From Clostridia bacterium (GTDB lineage Bacteria; Bacillota; Clostridia; Oscillospirales; CAG-272): 23,211 bases of DNA. Location: NCBI GenBank assembly GCA_017461825.1, contig JAFTXB010000024.1, positions 1 through 23,211 of the forward strand, written 5' to 3'. Below, one piece after another: positions 22,282-23,211 of this stretch. Every line of letters starts with the position of its first letter. Position 1 is the first letter of the stretch. The position numbers were made by a program, and so were the translations under genes. Under the pieces are notes generated by a model, which saw nothing but the letters and a program-made list of their open reading frames with translations, ran no database searches and was not told the DNA's origin.

Positions 22282-22578
22282 ATAGACACGATATAATATA
22301 GGTTTGAGTTGATGAGTAATGAAATTGATTTGGCGAAAGTGATATTTAACTATGACAAAAATTTGCATTTTCACAATTAAAGAACAGAAAAAACTTTCGA
22401 TTTTACAATTTTTGCACATCTAAGATCATCAGATTGACAGAATCGGATTCATTTCCTGTATTGAAACCGTTGATTTGCCGTTTTTTATAAAGCAATATAT
22501 GCCGTGTATAATTTTTGTCACACTTCAGATGTATTCTTTACCGTATGATCGTGTATGGGCAATCTACATCTCCGGTTC
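22282..22578. other. AT-rich spacer without a recognised gene
   Basis: About 300 bp of AT-rich sequence. The only notable item is a 22-codon frame from the ATG at 22312 to a TAA near 22380 (starts MSNEIDLAKVIF), with a TATAAT at 22292-22297 but no good -35 box or ribosome site. I see no RNA gene. Confidence 0.4.
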
Positions 22579-22838
22579 TCGGCGACTTTTTTGATAGAGC
22601 TTTATATCTTTTGGGGCATTCGGCGACAAAATTGATAGCCCTCCTGCTTTTGGGCGACTTTTTTTCCATTTTTGGCGGCTCTCACAGCGTTTTCTTCCGG
22701 TTTTATACCCAAAAAGGAGATAAAAGTGGCATTTTTTCTCAATTTTAGCCTCCCAAAAGGGCAAAAATGACTTTAGCCTATCAATTTTGTCGCCGAAAAG
22801 AGTAAAAATCGATCTTGCCCTATCAATTTTGTCGCCGA
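22579..22838. mobile_element. Mini mobile element with paired inverted 19-bp motifs
   Basis: The motif TCGGCGACAAAATTGATAG occurs at 22620-22638 and, with an altered centre, at 22579-22597. Exact inverse copies lie at 22778-22796 and 22820-22838. A degenerate copy (GGGCGACTTTTTTTCC) begins near 22652. Spacing between the copies is 41 bp on the left and 42 bp on the right, so both ends carry a pair of sites in mirror image. Multiple transposase-binding sites at each end are a feature of IS21-like elements. In the centre, AAGGAG (22714-22719) precedes a GTG (22726) that reads only 14 codons. This looks like an internal deletion derivative that kept both ends. No transposase remains, and target duplications are not evident. 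Confidence 0.6.
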
Positions 22839-23211
22839 GAATTGTAAGTTGGAAAATGTGTCGCGAAGCGGACTTTCACCGCCAAGTAATTGCGCATGCC
22901 GAGCGCACAATAAAAAAGAGCGATCTCATTCATACTTATCGTACGTTTGAGACCGTCTCTTTTCATTTTGATTCGGAAATTATGAAGATTTGCTTTCGAT
23001 CCATGACCGGCTCTTCACAGTAGAGCTTCATCTTCGGCAAATTTGAATGAGCCAAACATCTCTGTCGGGGCGTTTTTTGAGCCGCTTACACTTCAATCGT
23101 AACAAATCGGAATGCACACACGGTGGGCGTCTTGTATCCTGCGCTTGATAGGCATGCAACCAACGTTGTTCGTCTGTGGCTCGTTACCAGATTTGCCGTC
23201 CATGAAAACAG
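22839..23211. other. Terminal spacer without a recognised gene
   Basis: The 370 bp at the right edge hold no convincing gene. A minus-strand frame is open from the window edge to a TAA near 23085 (about 42 codons, ending VTIEV). It could be the end of a gene lying mostly outside, but I do not recognise it. A possible terminator at 22910-22960 would fit such a gene. Confidence 0.35.
22910..22960 (-). terminator. Possible intrinsic terminator
   Basis: AAAGAG and TCTCA on the left pair with TGAGA and CTCTTT on the right. On the minus strand CTCTTTTTTATT follows, so it would end transcripts entering from the right of the window. Confidence 0.5.

Noticed and set aside
22017..22301. A 94-residue plus-strand frame starting at 22017.
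   Set aside because: The family-like residues (RVMPP, AMGQAAG) are in a different frame (22123-22281). The 94-residue reading has no recognisable content or ribosome site.
22579..22838. The repeated 19-mers as a CRISPR array.
   Set aside because: There are only four copies, in opposite orientations, with irregular spacing of 41, 140 and 42 bp. No cas gene is near.
22515..23023. Small frames at 22515-22748, 22564-22764 and 22787-23023.
   Set aside because: The first two run through the mini-element and translate its repeated ends, and the third begins inside its right end and continues into the flanking spacer. None has a good start context.

Overview
The window looks like a chromosomal segment of an endospore-forming Clostridia-type Firmicute. 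Supporting signs are a class A-like RNase P RNA, a cotF-type coat cluster, spoVAC, Gram-positive promoters with a TRTGN extension before the -10 box, strong GGAGG ribosome sites, and a long family 2 GalT of the Firmicutes type. I cannot name the genus from sequence alone. Most of the window is ordinary core sequence. Accessory or decayed character appears from about 17.1 kb onward, in AT-richer orphan genes, tRNA debris, a relic gene and a mini mobile element.

Layout. 1-2191 (+): the tail of a membrane protein, then rnpB with its promoter and terminator, then a lipoprotein gene overlapping an AraC-type regulator gene by 4 bp. 2181-3759: a biotin-protein ligase (-) convergent with the regulator, and a divergent RluA-type pseudouridine synthase (+) with its terminator. 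3760-7191 (-): a 1143-residue membrane-anchored surface protein with a Tyr-rich helical region and InlB-like beta repeats. 7436-8464 (+): an SPFH/band-7 protein, divergent from it and ending at a bidirectional terminator shared with a small hydrophobic protein (-). 9070-10017 (-): a three-gene spore-coat-type cluster. 10127-16109 (-): an apparent operon galT > SGNH hydrolase > heparinase II/III-like protein, with a promoter ahead of galT and a terminator after the last gene. 16323-17081 (-): a membrane-tethered XRE regulator. 17206-18096 (-): an EEP-fold lipoprotein whose stop-codon region is tandemly repeated. 18238-19107 (+): an orphan leucine-rich-repeat-like protein. 19308-19392 (-): tRNA-Leu(UAG) surrounded by direct and inverted copies of its own ends. 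19571-21176 (-): a two-gene unit of a membrane protein and an XRE/helical-repeat regulator. 21550-21996 (-): spoVAC. 21997-23211: essentially gene-poor, with a C-terminal relic of an FAD-dependent oxidoreductase and a small element made of paired inverted 19-bp motifs.

How the parts may work together. The clearest multi-gene unit is galT-SGNH-heparinase-like. It pairs galactose-1-phosphate metabolism with a surface esterase-like enzyme and an apparently cytoplasmic, polysaccharide-lyase-like enzyme, so a galactose-containing or uronic-acid glycan is a reasonable guess for its substrate. This is inference. The coat genes and spoVAC belong to sporulation. The best structural oddities are the tRNA-Leu locus, the repeated stop codons at 17161-17223, and the four-motif mini-element at 22579-22838. 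I do not see a CRISPR array, a recognisable phage-defence system or an intact transposase.
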